Shown here: positions 1 to 11,262 of the stretch, one piece after another
Layout of the letters: every line of letters starts with the position of its first letter
Position numbering within the stretch: position 1 is the stretch's first letter
NCBI GenBank assembly: GCA_015680905.1
Contig: CM027381.1
Coordinates: 14,857,501 to 14,921,500 of the forward strand
Length of the DNA stretch: 64,000 bases
Reading direction: 5' to 3'
DNA from: Coptis chinensis
Taxonomy: Eukaryota > Streptophyta > Magnoliopsida > Ranunculales > Ranunculaceae
Notes under the pieces: model-generated
The model's input: the letters and a program-made list of their open reading frames with translations, nothing else
What the model was told of the DNA's origin: nothing
Databases searched by the model: none
Position numbers and translations under genes: made by a program

Positions 1-335
1 ATTTCCATGGTGATACCTCCTGCGTTGTTCACTTCGGGTTCATAAGGAGGTTCTTCGCCTCGTCCCTCCACTTCACTACCCTCAGGTGCTTCTGTTCCCA
101 CTCTCCCCTGAGTGGTTTCCCTTTCTCTTCTCAACTCATCATTTTCCTCTCTAAGCCTCCCTATCTCTTCTTGAAGCAAGTTGGTCGCTTCCGCCGCCGT
201 GTTGTTGACCTCCTCCTCCTCCATTTCTTCATTTTGAACACTCACTACTTCCTCCTCTATGACTTCAGCCCTCACCCTTTTGGGCCTCCCTCTTCCTCTT
301 CTTATCCCTCTCCCTCTTTTAGCTACAATAGCCAT
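1..335 (-). pseudogene. Partial gag-like ORF of a gypsy-type element, cut by the window edge
   Basis: On the minus strand an open frame starts with ATG at 335-333 and stays open for about 111 codons to the left edge. The first ~25 residues are very basic (repeated RG and RGRP, then KRVR). An acidic stretch follows (EEEVV, EEMEEEE), then a heptad-like helix with LLQEEIGRLREENDELRRE, probably a coiled coil. This layout fits the N-terminus of a plant gypsy gag, and the primer-site-like sequence and LTR candidate just upstream support that. No capsid core or zinc knuckle is inside the window, so the identity rests on context. Whether the full gene is intact cannot be seen; I use the pseudogene label because the gene is incomplete here. 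Confidence 0.5.
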
Positions 336-376
336 ACTCTACTCTCTCACTTCTTAACAGATCGTGGACCAACTCA

Positions 377-396
377 TCCCCACAGATGGAGCCAAA
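377..396 (-). other. Primer binding site-like sequence of the left-edge element
   Basis: Read on the minus strand, TTTGGCTCCATCTGTGGGG directly follows the LTR-like end. It resembles the TTTGGCGCCGTCTGTGGGG start seen after 5' LTRs of Tat-type gypsy elements (from memory); the differences are at CpG positions. It lies about 40 nt before the gag start. Confidence 0.45.
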
Positions 397-775
397 TGTG
401 TCGACCACAAATATCCCTAATCTTTAATACTCTTTTTTTTCTTTTTCCTCTTTCTTCCCTTTTTTTCTCCTCACTGTTCCTTTTTATATCCACTTCCCTC
501 TCTTTCTATCCATTGATCTCTCATCCATCCTTCGGTTAGCTTCCCCATACCTGTCCCTTTAGGGTTCCGCGGCCTTGCTCCTGTACTTCCCATTCCTCCT
601 TTCTTATCTTGCCTTTCGTTTGACCCTGACACCCCCTCAGTCTTCTGTCCTTATGCGGCCCACCATATTCTAGGGTTCTGCAGACTTGCTTTGGTGTTTC
701 GCACTTCCCTCTCCTTATTCTACTTCAGACCCGAGGACATGCCATCTCATAGGTCCTAATTTAGGCTGATACACA
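397..775 (-). repeat. Candidate 5' LTR (about 379 bp) of the left-edge gypsy element
   Basis: On the minus strand the segment begins TGTGTATCAGCC and ends GTCGACACA, directly before the primer-site-like sequence. It is more GC-rich than its neighbours. To the right, from about 776, the sequence aligns with the post-pol ORF of E2, so the right boundary is supported by a break in homology. The partner LTR is outside the window, so length and target duplication cannot be checked. Confidence 0.45.
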
Positions 776-1748
776 TGGTAACTCCAAAAATCATTCTAGA
801 GCAATCTTTCCAATCTATGATGGACTCCCCTTCTTATGGCCTTAACTTCCATGACTATATCATTGACATCGGCTGGTCTTCCCTAGTTCTTTAACCTGAG
901 CAAACTTATTCTCCATGTTTGACTGCATATATTTTATGCTCATATGGAAGACACAACTGCATTCAACCATGCACAAGGTTTCTTCGTCGATGGGTTCACG
1001 ATCACAGTTGGTGGCACACAACATATCTTTTCTGAGCCATCGTTGCCCTAACTTTGGATCTCCCTTATCATGCGCCTACGACAACATGGTCATACATCAC
1101 CCAAAACTATTACTATTCCTTTTCATGGCCAAGTTTTCGCTGGGCATATGGTGATGGTCTCACACGAAAAGAAGAAAGAGTTGCACCTGGCAGATGGCCA
1201 GACAACACAATTCCCTTAACAAACATGACAATGAATATGGGGAATACAATGTTATTTGTCCTTCTGAACATCATGGGAGTCTGGCATTTTTCTACCGCTA
1301 ATGATGCTACCTGTGTAGTGTTCAATGCTCTCGCTCAAGGCCATACACTCTTTGATATCATACAATGTGTAATCACGAATATGAAAATAGCTCACAATTT
1401 TTGGCACCATTATTTACTTTTACCTGTAACTGTTTGCCGAATTATGAGGACACATTTTCCACAATTTTCGATCACTTTTAAAGACTAGGTTAAGGTAGAT
1501 ACAATGTGTCATGCGAACAAAATCATTCATTCATTAAGGTTTCGAGCATGGAGTGGACACTTTTCACGATACCTGTAGAATGTCCATTGCTTCCTTGACG
1601 ATGATAAAATGATAGAACATTTGAACGAATCTGGATGAGTGACACAATGGAGCACCATTTGGCAAGCCATTATCTATTGGCGTGATGCTAAAGAATGACA
1701 TTTCACTCATGATGATGCTAGAATGGATGTGCCCTTAATTCTTAATTA
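776..1748 (+). pseudogene. Decayed post-pol ORF, same family as 46007-47008
   Basis: The best stretch, 1054-1488, reads MDLPYHAP, AYGDGL, TMNMGNTMLFVLLNIMGVW, HFSTAND, VFNALAQGHTLFDII and LLPVTVCRIMRTHFPQF. It matches the E2 ORF at 46007-47008 along its whole length. The 5' part (from 780, EQSFQSMMDS-like) and the 3' part (to about 1748) need frame changes and contain stops. The function of this Athila downstream protein family is unknown to me; it resembles the 'putative plant transposon protein' domain found with plant gypsy elements (memory-based, not searched). Confidence 0.7.
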
Positions 1749-3312
1749 GGGCAGTGTGAATATGTATATAACTGTGTATAGTTATGTTTGGTGTCCTCTC
1801 ATCATTTTCTTTTCGTATTATATATTATGTTAGAATAATTTTAGGTTATCTGAGAAACATGAGCAAAAATTAGTGACAAAGTTAGGTTATATATAGCTTT
1901 ATTTTCTTTTTAAATAAATGTACTTAGTGACAAAGTCTTGTTTCCTTTTATGTGATGAAAATTGTCTAGAAATCTCATATTAGCATTCAAATTAGGATTT
2001 GTTCTTGAAACTTAAGATAATACGTACACAATAGTTTCTACATCTTTTCATGAGCATTTATGCACTGAGTGTCATTGATTGTACATAGCAGTAAGTTTCT
2101 GAAACTCACGGTTAGACTACATAAATTACCAATCCTATGAGAATCTAACCTAAAATGCCTCAACAGGTGTGATATATGAGTGATGACACATAGTGGTAGT
2201 TTTTCCGAATAGATCGAGAAAATCACGCATCTTTTTACTTGATCACTATCCGAATCCTAGACGAGAATTTAGGCCTTCTTTGGATCGACATAGCCAAAAA
2301 TTCATACCTATTACAAATTTTATCGCTAGTCGCCCCACTAAACCTTTCATCAACCCTTTCATTTTCACAAACACTTCCTTACCCATCTATTAAACCCAAA
2401 TAAAATAAACCCACCTAAATTATGAGTATGAGCAATAGGATGAAAGGTGGAAAAATGAATAGAAAGATTTGTCCCAAATAAAAATTAGTTACTTGTATAT
2501 GTCAACAAAAAAAAAGTGTTAGAACTCTAAAAAATCGAAAGGAGTCTAAAAGTTTAAAAGTGCTAAGTATGGAAACCCATGTTAGAAATAGGAAAATAAA
2601 ACAAAGATTTCTCTAGTGTAAATATCTTGAAGACCTTATTCTCTCATACTTATGATTTTTTTATTTTCCATTTCCATTTTTCTTCTCCACCACCACCTAA
2701 GTCCGATAATACCTAATAGGAGTAGGATGGTGTGATAATAAGTAGTAGACCCAATTTATCGACCTCGACTCCTCTGACTGTCATTGAGATGTGAGGAAAT
2801 GTGTGCCATTGCACACTGGAGTTAGCGAAACCCGAGTGGAAAAATTATGAGCGAATTTGTGTTTTGATACATACCTGTGAGAACCTATTTAGGGACACTC
2901 TCCAAATGATCCAGAAACGGCCTTGCTTGTACAATTCAATGTAAAGTTCACCGCATACATATTCATATGTAGATATTTTAATTATTGTGTGTATATTAAC
3001 TTGAGTTTCAAAGAAATTAATCCTCTTTCCCCGCTAGCGAGATGTATAAATATCTAAGATTAATTAACAGAACAAGTTTTTGTTACTGAGTCGTTATAGT
3101 ATAAGTGAAATTTGTGAGTATCTACTCTGGAGAACTCCCACAAGGCTATAACTTGTCTACAATGAAATTCCTAGTGGTTTAAGGCCTTGTTGCATACAGT
3201 CAATGCAACCGCAGTCTGTAAAATGAGAATTAGTTTAAGACTATTACACATTTTTGGCCACTTATCTGTTTTAATGTCTTTTCTTTGCTTGAGGACAAGC
3301 AAAATGTCGTGT
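1749..3312 (+). other. E0 3' noncoding region, with a partly decayed hairpin set at 3140-3303
   Basis: No coding sequence is visible. The region aligns with 47009-48721 (E2) and 15379-17448 (E1). Hairpin S1 is ACAAG (3140-3144) with CTTGT (3152-3156) around the loop GCTATAA. S3 is GTTGCAT (3189-3195) with ATGCAAC (3203-3209). S4 is TTTGCTTG (3284-3291) with CAAGCAAA (3296-3303). S2, expected at about 3157-3177, no longer pairs. The purine tract that should follow is missing. Confidence 0.75.
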
Positions 3313-4985
3313 GTTTAATCATGAAATAATTATAAAACCTCATAGAGACATAGCATGTCGGTTAATTATGTGTTTAATAATCATGAAATAATTATATTTT
3401 CGTGTTTTTACAGGTTTTCGCACTCAACGTAAAAATAATGACAAAACCAACAATTAAACACGGAATAGTATGTATGCATGAAGTATTTTGATATATCCCA
3501 TGTGATCAAGGAAGCCTGACTAAAGCCCGTGGACTCAAACAAGACAATTCCAAGTTAAAACAACATTAACGTGCCAACAAGCATCAAACTTTCAACACTC
3601 ACAACTTCTGAACCTGGACTCCAAATTCAGTAAGTGAACCATCTGAATGATTAGTGCGATGAGCTCTATCCAATGCTAGATTTTGTAGAAAATCAACTGT
3701 CGGACCCGCCACTGGTCAAAGTACGTGGGCCCACTATGCGGGCCACAAGAATTGACTCTCCATTATTGATCAAGTCAAGCTCAAGCCAAGCTATCATCAT
3801 GTGCATAAGCCAAGCTTTCAAGTCAAGCTTCATTATTGATCTAATGAAGACTTTTGTGCACATGTGTTTAATTACATTTTTTCTTGATTTGGAAATGGAT
3901 AAGAAAGTAGTAATTAGGAGGATGGAAATTAAATGAGGTGGATAAGTTCACATGGGTGGAAAGGAAAGCAATTCCTTGATATGCTTAAGGAGTTAACACT
4001 TCATCCATATCCATATCTAGTTTTTCACTTAACTCCTTAGCTAGTTTTTCATCTTTACTCAATTTTTTTAGTTCTTCATTTTCACAAAGCAAGTTTCCAA
4101 GTTTTCATTTTGAGATTTCTAGTTTTGTAAGCTTAACTTTGTAATATCTTTCACTCTCAATTGCTAATAAATCTTTTCTTCTAAGTATAAATTAGGAATT
4201 TTCTTTTTCTTTCCTCTTACTTCTGATTTCATCTTTTTTATTCATAAGTTTAGAAACATTAGCTAAAACCCTCATTGGTGGAGGGTTAATGATGCTCATG
4301 TGAAGATCAGGCTCTATTTTAGGAGACCTAGATCATTGCTTAGAGGTATAGGTTGTATTTTACATCCTATCACAAAATGTCAGTGATCAATCAAGTTTGG
4401 AGTCTGGAACTTTAGATATGGTCGCGTGCGCGACCCAGGTGACACTGGGGCTAGTCTAGCGCATGACCCTCTAGTAAAAATAGGCTTTGAAAATTGGACA
4501 TCTGGTGTAGAATAAAACCTGGAATTGAAATGGTATTTCAAAGATGAAATATCAGTTTAATTTCTCATGCTAGTAGGATGAACTTAGAGATAGGTGCATG
4601 TTGTTAGGGATCGATGCTCTAATTTATTTTGGGTTTGTCTATGAACCCAAAACAGGTTACAGACAACATGATAAAGTCTTCTTAACTATGGAACTAATTT
4701 CACATGAGTAGATTTAACTCTCCACCCTTCTTTCTCTCTATCTCTCTCGCTTGTATTAAGTAAATTAGAAGATTTAAACTTTAGTAAGTTGAAGTACAAG
4801 CAACATAATAAGGTAGTAAAAATAATTCACAAATAAAATCATTCTCACAAGTTCCCTAGAAAGTATATTTTAGTGAAGTAAATCAAGTGTTCTAGTCTTT
4901 AGGTATGGGACGAAACCCTTGCTCGAACTATATTTCAATGTACACATGAGTAAGGTACTTGATAAGTTATCTTTTGAGTGTGTTT
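3313..4985 (+). repeat. E0 3' LTR, diverged and with an altered start
   Basis: From about 3360 the sequence follows the E2 LTR (32276-33865): GGTTAATTATGTGTTTAAT, the AGCTCTA block near 3661 with GGACCC, GGCCCACAAGAA, a GTGGAGGGTTAATGATGCTC block near 4280, and GTGAGTAAG-like sequence near 4947. The usual TGATAAGCACCC start is replaced (3311-3334) by a partial copy of the sequence at 3370-3397. The right end is not sharp. Confidence 0.65.
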
Positions 4986-5009
4986 GGCGAAAATCCTTAC
5001 ACATAACAG

Positions 5010-6332
5010 AGGCTGAACAAGGGTCTTGGAGGAACAGGTAGAACTTATCTTTATCGTTCAATACTAGCTTATTTGAGAAATCTTGGACACATTGGAATTG
5101 CAACAACTTCCTCAGGAATTGCAGCAATAATGATGCCAGGTGGACGCACAACTCACTCAAGGTTTAAAATTCCTATACCAACTTATGTAACGTCTACCTG
5201 TACTATTGCAAAACATTCACCACTAGCTAAACTGTTATGTCGTTATTCTTTGTTCATTTGGGATTAAGCTACAATGACACATCGATATACATTTGAAGCA
5301 GTTAATCGAACTTTAAAAGATCTTACTGGAGTTGAACTGTCGTTTGGTGGAAAGGTGTTCGAATTAGGTGGAAACTTTCCTCAAACGCCGCCTATTGTCC
5401 CATATGGAAGCAGATCTCAGATACTAGATGCTTGCTTACCAAGTTCTTCAATCTGGGAAATATTAAAATTATTCACCTAATAGAAACACATGCGAGCAAG
5501 AAATGATCCATCATTTTCATATCTACTTATTCGAATCGGCGATAGTTATGAAACATACGTTCTTAATGACATGATCAAGCTCCCTGATGACATGGTCATT
5601 CCATGGCAAGATGATCAATCTTAATTTCAATTAATAGATTTTGTCTTCCTAAATTTGCAAGGTCATGTACTAGGTTATGCGTATATGATGGAACGAGTAG
5701 TCATTATTCCTACAAATGAGCGCGTCGACAAGGTTAATGATGAAATTATCAAACTATTTCCATCATATAATTTTAGAAGTTATTCTTTCAATTCAGTTGA
5801 AAGCGATGTCCAGCAGTTATATCCAGAGGAGTTCCTTAATTGTATATCTTATGGTTGTTTGCCTCATAAACTTATTCTTAAACTTGGTTATCCTATTATA
5901 ATATTGTGAAATCTTAACCCGAAGAACGGATTATGCAATGGAACTCGATTGTTATGTCAAGGATTTTATGGGAATATGATATATGCAAAAATAATGACTG
6001 GTAGTTTCTGTGGAAGACCAAATTTTCTACCTCGAAAACTGTTAAAATCTTCAGCCGACATTAGAAGGCCTTTCGTTTTGACAAGAAAGCAATTTCCCTT
6101 TCGCTTTAGTTTTGCTCTCACTATTAACAAGTCATAAGGACAGACAATACCACATGTTGACATATATTTACCCAATCATGTTTTCAATCATGGCCAATTA
6201 TATGTTGCTATGTTAAGAGGTGTCTCCAGAAATGCAACCAAACTTTTAGTTAAAAAAGGGGTGTTGGTTGGTTTAAGTGGATTTCACACAAGAAATGTCG
6301 TATATGATGACTTACTCCGCTTTAATACTTAA
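5010..6332 (+). pseudogene. Helitron PIF1-like helicase, C-terminal part, dead
   Basis: One reading frame runs from about 5010 to the stop at 6330 without a frameshift but with about six in-frame stops (near 5265, 5478, 5481, 5622, 5907, 6135). Helicase motifs appear in order. The Walker A-like GLGGTGRT comes first, followed by TTSSGIAA and PGGRTTHSRFKIPI. The Walker B region is D-stop-AT where DEAP is expected. Then come FGGKVFELGGNFPQ, GSRSQI, VVIIPTNERVDKVN, GTRLLCQGF, a stop where SQGQTI is expected, and GQLYVAMLRGVSR. This is the Helitron (Rep/helicase) version of the SF1 helicase needed for rolling-circle transposition. The Rep domain and the N-terminal half are absent, and no clear Helitron CTRR end was found downstream. 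Confidence 0.85.
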
Positions 6333-6965
6333 TGGTTACATGAGGCTTTCTTTTGAACTAGGTACTTCCCAATCTATTTGCTATTTGTTTACTTAATTTC
6401 TATTGGTTTTCTATTTGCTATTTGTTTACTTAATTTCTATTTGTTTTCAATTATCCGGAGATAACCATTTTATTCTTTTACTCTTTCCTATTTGTAATCC
6501 TTCAATATACAATTTGATCCACTTTATGAATGATCACATGATTTAAATTCATTTTCTAAGTAATCACAGTATTAACATAATACTACAAATATAGTTAACT
6601 TTAGTTTTAGTTTTTTTTAATTAATTTATTATGCAATGCTATTATAAATACGGTATTCGACAAATGGTTAATCTTAACTAATCAACTACAACACTTTATA
6701 TGAAACTCGATTTTTGATAGTAAAGTAATTCCATGCATGATGGCATTATGTCACTCATTACCTTAACTGCTATGATCATTTAACTGAGGTACCTATTTAC
6801 TTTTTACCTCTTATATCTCAAAAAGGCAGTTTACTCGTACTATGATGTTTCACTAAGCAGTTTAAGGCAGTTATAAAGTACAATCTGAATGCTTTCTTTA
6901 TCTCACTTGCTGTTAATGCATAATGGCTCTACTAAATACACTTGGGCAAAAAGGGCGCAAGCTAT
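6333..6965 (+). other. AT-rich noncoding stretch after the Helitron helicase
   Basis: No gene is seen. A 37-bp unit beginning CTATTTGCTATTTG is tandemly duplicated at 6374-6410 and 6411-6447 with one or two mismatches. The rest may be Helitron 3' sequence or the target DNA of the CACTA element. Confidence 0.5.
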
Positions 6966-7286
6966 CACTACAACAATTTTATGATATAACTACATTTTTT
7001 TAACATTATTTCTACAAATTGATATTGTATGTAAAATTTGACGTCGCTTTTTCCATAAGTGATGTTAGTAGTTTGTGGTAATTTTGTTTTGACGTCACTT
7101 TTCTCTAAAGTGATTTAAAAAATTTCTACATCATCATTTTTGGAAGTGATGTAAATTTTGTGATGTAGTTTAATCTTGTACACCGCTTGTTGGATCACTT
7201 TATAAGTGACGTGAAAAGTAGAAATATTAAATCACTTTAAAAGTGATGTCTAGTTTTGGAAAACAAATCACTTTAAAAGTGATGTC
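6966..7286 (+). repeat. CACTA left terminal repeat region
   Basis: It starts with the CACTACAACA terminal repeat and then carries AAGTGATGT/ACATCACTT motifs in both directions. Two identical 22-bp copies containing the palindrome ATCACTTTAAAAGTGAT lie at 7229-7250 and 7265-7286. In CACTA families such motifs are transposase binding sites; that role is inferred here. Confidence 0.75.
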
Positions 7287-9806
7287 CCATGGTTGCTATT
7301 AGATGGACACGTTTCTTACTCTATGCCTTAGACAACGGCTATAGTAGCTAAAGTTAGAATTAGATTATTTAGTCCTATTATTTTATTTGTTTGATTTAAT
7401 TAGTGCTTTGATGATAATTTTTACATAAAATAAATATAATGAATAAAAGTGTTGGAAAGAATGAAATTTGGCGTAATTTGGAAGTGGAGTGACACAGAGT
7501 GAGTGTCATCATTCTAGCTCAAGGTGATATACTCATATACATTGGCGTGGGTCGGGTGTATTTTCATTTTTTTGGAGTTTAGATAGTGATGGCTAATAAA
7601 GGAATTTTAAGTGGGGTCATAGTAGATTTTTCAAAGGGTCATATTATCCTAGCCATGGACCAAAGTATGATAAGCTGGTAACCAGGTTTTGGGATAAATC
7701 TCCCTCGGCTTGATTCAATTACTTAAAAAACCCTCGCTTGCGGACTAACCCACAAAACCTCCCTATTTTTCAAAATAGGAAAATAAAAATGATAATGACC
7801 TAAATACCCCCATCATCTCCACTAGTCTACCTTCTTCTGTTCTCTATTTCAGATCTAGAAATTCCTCAATTTTGAATTAGTGTAGAACCATCTCGCTATT
7901 CAGATGTGAAATATAAATTTCTTTGTCATAAAACTCTACCAAAATCAAAACAACAAGTTTGGTTCTTTAAAAAACATATCTAAACCATAACCCATTGGAA
8001 AATCTCCGACTTATTTGGGAAAACAATAATTTTGCAAACAAAAAAACACTGACCAAGAGTCACCTCTTCGAAAAAAAATGCATAGCTTGCATTTTAAATG
8101 TAAAAATAACTTTTCATTTTATAATATTATGCAAAGGAAAATTTACACAGTAAAATTTGTATGCAAATATAAATTGACATAACATTTGTATGCAAAAATA
8201 AATTAATATATTAGAATTTCTATGCAAAAATAAATTTACATATTAGAAATTCTATGATAAAATAAATTTGTATATTGTGTGAATTATTATTTTCATATGT
8301 AAATTTGTATTTGCATATGTGAATTTGTATTTGCATATGTCAAGTTACTATGTAAATATAGATTTACATATATTCTATCAAGGCATCAGACAAATTCAAC
8401 TCCAATTTTGTCACTGCATTTGCTTTGGTTTATCTTTACCAATCACTTCTAAATAGATTAAAGTGATCGTTCTCTCCCAAGATCTCCGACTTCACTAACC
8501 TCTTCACATCAATTAAACATCCACTTATTTCCTACAAACATTCCATCAGACAAATTCCACTCAATCTACTTGCCCACTAAACCTCTCAGAATTAAATTTG
8601 ATTGAAGGAGAAACAAAGGAAATCAAAATTGATTGAAGGAGAGAAACTAAGGAATGAAAATGGGTCTGTTTTTCTCCAAAGGGAAAGAGATTGAGATATA
8701 AGAAAGAGATCGTGAGCATATCAAGTGAGCGGAGCGAACGTTTTGGGCCAATGGGGGGGGGGGGGGTATGTGGACAAAAGGTCATTTGGTTGGTTTATGA
8801 CTGTCTGTCTGTCCTCATTCCTCATCTTTTCTCTTCTCTTTGTCCCTCTCTCTCTCCCTCTCCACGCCCTCTCAATCTCTCCCTCTCCCCTCTTCACTCC
8901 TCCTTCTCCACTCTCCCTCTCCGCTCACGCCCCCACTGCATAGTAGTATACTAGTCATTATCCTTTCTCTTGTGTTATGTACAAAACCTAACTAATTCTC
9001 TCCATATTTCTCGCCCAGCACCAGTGCACCCCAATCCAACATCGAAAAAAATACCCACTTCGACAGCCACCGTCGAATTAAAATTCCTATCCTACTAAAT
9101 CAATTTCTTCTTCTTTTTCGTAAACTAAATTGAACTCTTTTATTTGGATTAGATAGTCATAACTAATAAACAGGGGAGATCGATCGGGGAGGACAAATTG
9201 ACATCGATTGGAGGAGGAGAGAAAAGGGAACTCAAGGACACCATAACCATGCAAAAAAATCAAGGACACCATAAACTTGCCAAAAACAGGTGATTGCTTA
9301 GGTTCTTTTTTGCATTGTGTATTTGCCCTTCAAAGTTTTCCTTTAACTTATAGTTTACAATGTCAATTCCCTTTACTGTAGTTTTTGTTCAACCTTTTAT
9401 TACCACCTCACCATTTATATCTTCTCCAGATATATGCAAAAGCTATAACGATGCATTGTAGCTTGTGATTTCATTAGAAAATCATTGGAATACAACTAGG
9501 AACAAAAGTTATTAAGAAGGTGGGTGCACTTCTTTGCAACTACAATCTCAGGCATTTTAGTTGTTGTAAGGGTGGTGGTGTTTTGCAACACAAGTCCTTA
9601 TATAAATTCAAAAGGATTATCACGTTTTAGCTTAAATGAATTCAAATTATTATTTTTAGTTATTTTTAGTTATTTTTTTAATTGCTTCTGATAGTGCAAC
9701 TGCAAGGATGAGAAATATAGTGATCAATAATTGTAGATATGTAAGGTAGTTTTTAATAACTATTACAACAGTATCTAATGTCGTGGTAACAACACATATT
9801 GTTACG
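7287..9806. other. CACTA interior, left part: noncoding
   Basis: No supported gene is present. It contains AT-rich sequence with loosely repeated TGCATATG/TTGTATTTGCATATG motifs near 8270-8345, a purine-rich stretch (about 8600-8715), a run of 14 G (8753-8766) and a strong C/T tract (about 8821-8940). The short frames in this tract are by-products of its composition. Confidence 0.6.
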
Positions 9807-9811
9807 ATTCC

Positions 9812-11242
9812 TGATAAGAGCCTAAAACTGTAGTTTTAACCTCTTAATAATATTACATTTAGACCAATTATGTGTATAATAAATAAGAGTTAGTACTGTT
9901 TACGTGTTTTTGTGTATTTCAGGTCTTAAAGTCAAATATGTGAAGAAATATGTCACTTTTGCAAGAGAAAGGAGCAAAGGTTGGTTGCTAAGAAGTTCTA
10001 TGGTTAAAGCCTAAGTTTCAAGGAGAAAAAACATTTTTAAAGCCTAGTTAAGTTGAAAAGTCAAAGTCAACGCGGGTAGAAAAAGAGTAGAAAAGTCAAT
10101 AGAACTTCCGCAAGGTGTATCTTTAGATGCATACCTCAAAATTGGCCCTATTATATGTCAAAACGACCGGCTTGGAAAGAGCTTTCTAATGGTCAAAGTT
10201 TTGACTCAATCAGAGCAGCAAAAGTGGACAAAAAGAGTGTTGAAATAATTTCACGCAGAGAAACCCTTTTTGGACATATGTAATTAGGTTTTGGGCTTGA
10301 TTTCATGGCCCAAAACATGGCTCCAAAGTCCATGCATGAAATTGTAAACCTAACCCTCTCCTATATAAAGAGGTTTAAGGCTAAACAAAACTTGGCTACT
10401 CCCTTATTTAGTTTAGCTTTAAAATTAGGGTTCTCTCTCTCTCCCTTCCATTAGTTATAATAAATTAGGGTTCTCTCTCTCTCTCTCTCTCTCCTTTTTA
10501 GTTTGAGTTTATTTGTTTAGTTTGTAGCATCCATTAGAACCTATTAATAAAATCTTAGTTTATTCAATTCAATTACTTCTTCTTTACATTATGGCTTCCT
10601 TTCATTCTTTTGTTCATGATAGTCCCATGAACCAAAGCTAAACTCCCATTAGAGGGAGTTTGAATGAAGCTTTGAGATGACTTGATTTGTTAGTATAGAT
10701 TTGTTGTTTAGGGTTTTAAGTTTAGGTTTTTCTTGAATTAGAGATAAGAAGAGTTTAACCTAAACTAGAGAATAGTGAGTTTGCCATGAGAATGGGAACA
10801 AGCTTTCTCTCATGCTAATTAGTTTATGACTAGAGATAGTTTATATTTTAACTTTGTGTGAGAATATCTAGACTAGGATTTTCTATACAAATCTATGCTA
10901 GCATGTTAAGAAATTAAAAGTGGATTTCAATCTCTCTAGTTTTCTCCATATTTGATTCACCTATAAATAATTACTTTAGTTAATATTAGTATAAGATCAA
11001 TTGATAGTCTTATCTTGTAGTATAAATTATCAACATAATATTACTCTCACCATTGTTTTTTTGTGTTTGATTAATTGGATTCTATTTAGTCTTGGTAGTT
11101 TAGGAGTGGAACGAATCCTGACTCTTTATATATTACTTCATTATTATTTGAGAGTAGGAATATTAATCTAAACACTTATTTAGTTAACTGATTATTTTTG
11201 TTTATGCATAGATAGTTAGTTTACATAAATTTGTGGTTATCA
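9812..11242 (+). repeat. E1 5' LTR (1431 bp)
   Basis: The boundaries are set by the TGATAAG start after the target duplication and the TTATCA end two bases before the primer site. It holds a TATA box at 10362, CT-rich sequence at about 10431-10495 and AATAAA at about 10545. The alignable partner is 17449-18945. Confidence 0.92.
10362..10370 (+). promoter_or_regulatory. TATA box in the E1 5' LTR
   Basis: TATATAAAG sits in CCTCTCCTATATAAAGAGG and is conserved at 18001-18009 in the 3' LTR. Transcription would be expected to start about 30 nt downstream, just before the CT-rich tract. Confidence 0.7.
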
Positions 11243-11244
11243 AA

Positions 11245-11262
11245 TGACGTCGTTGCTGGGGA
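11245..11262 (+). other. E1 primer binding site
   Basis: TGACGTCGTTGCTGGGGA lies two bases after the LTR. It differs from the Athila-type TGGCGCCGTTGCCGGGGA (complement of a tRNA-Asp 3' end, from memory) only by transitions. Confidence 0.8.

Larger units (their letters stand above)
776..4985 (+). mobile_element. E0: 3' half of an old Athila-type LTR retrotransposon
   Basis: The segment aligns, with many substitutions and small indels, to E2 from about 46040 into its LTR: a post-pol ORF, a ~1.5 kb noncoding region with the same hairpins, then an LTR. Gag and pol are absent. The left end is cut where the left-edge gypsy element begins; the right end fades into the Helitron helicase near 4985-5010. 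It is the most decayed of the four Athila-type copies here. Confidence 0.75.

Noticed and set aside
171-539. Plus-strand 122-codon frame rich in Ser, Phe and Leu
   Set aside because: It is the shadow of the minus-strand gag-like frame and of C/T-rich LTR sequence; the minus-strand reading has the better protein pattern.
5966-6175. Minus-strand frame over the Helitron helicase
   Set aside because: The plus-strand frame carries the conserved helicase motifs; this is its antisense shadow.
6966-7286. Stand-alone MITE
   Set aside because: No inverted CACTACAACA end occurs within a few hundred bases; the matching end is at 21270 with the same subterminal motifs.
8691-8954. Two overlapping Ser/Pro/Leu-rich frames
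   Set aside because: Produced by the G14 run and the pyrimidine tract; low-complexity translation with no domain.
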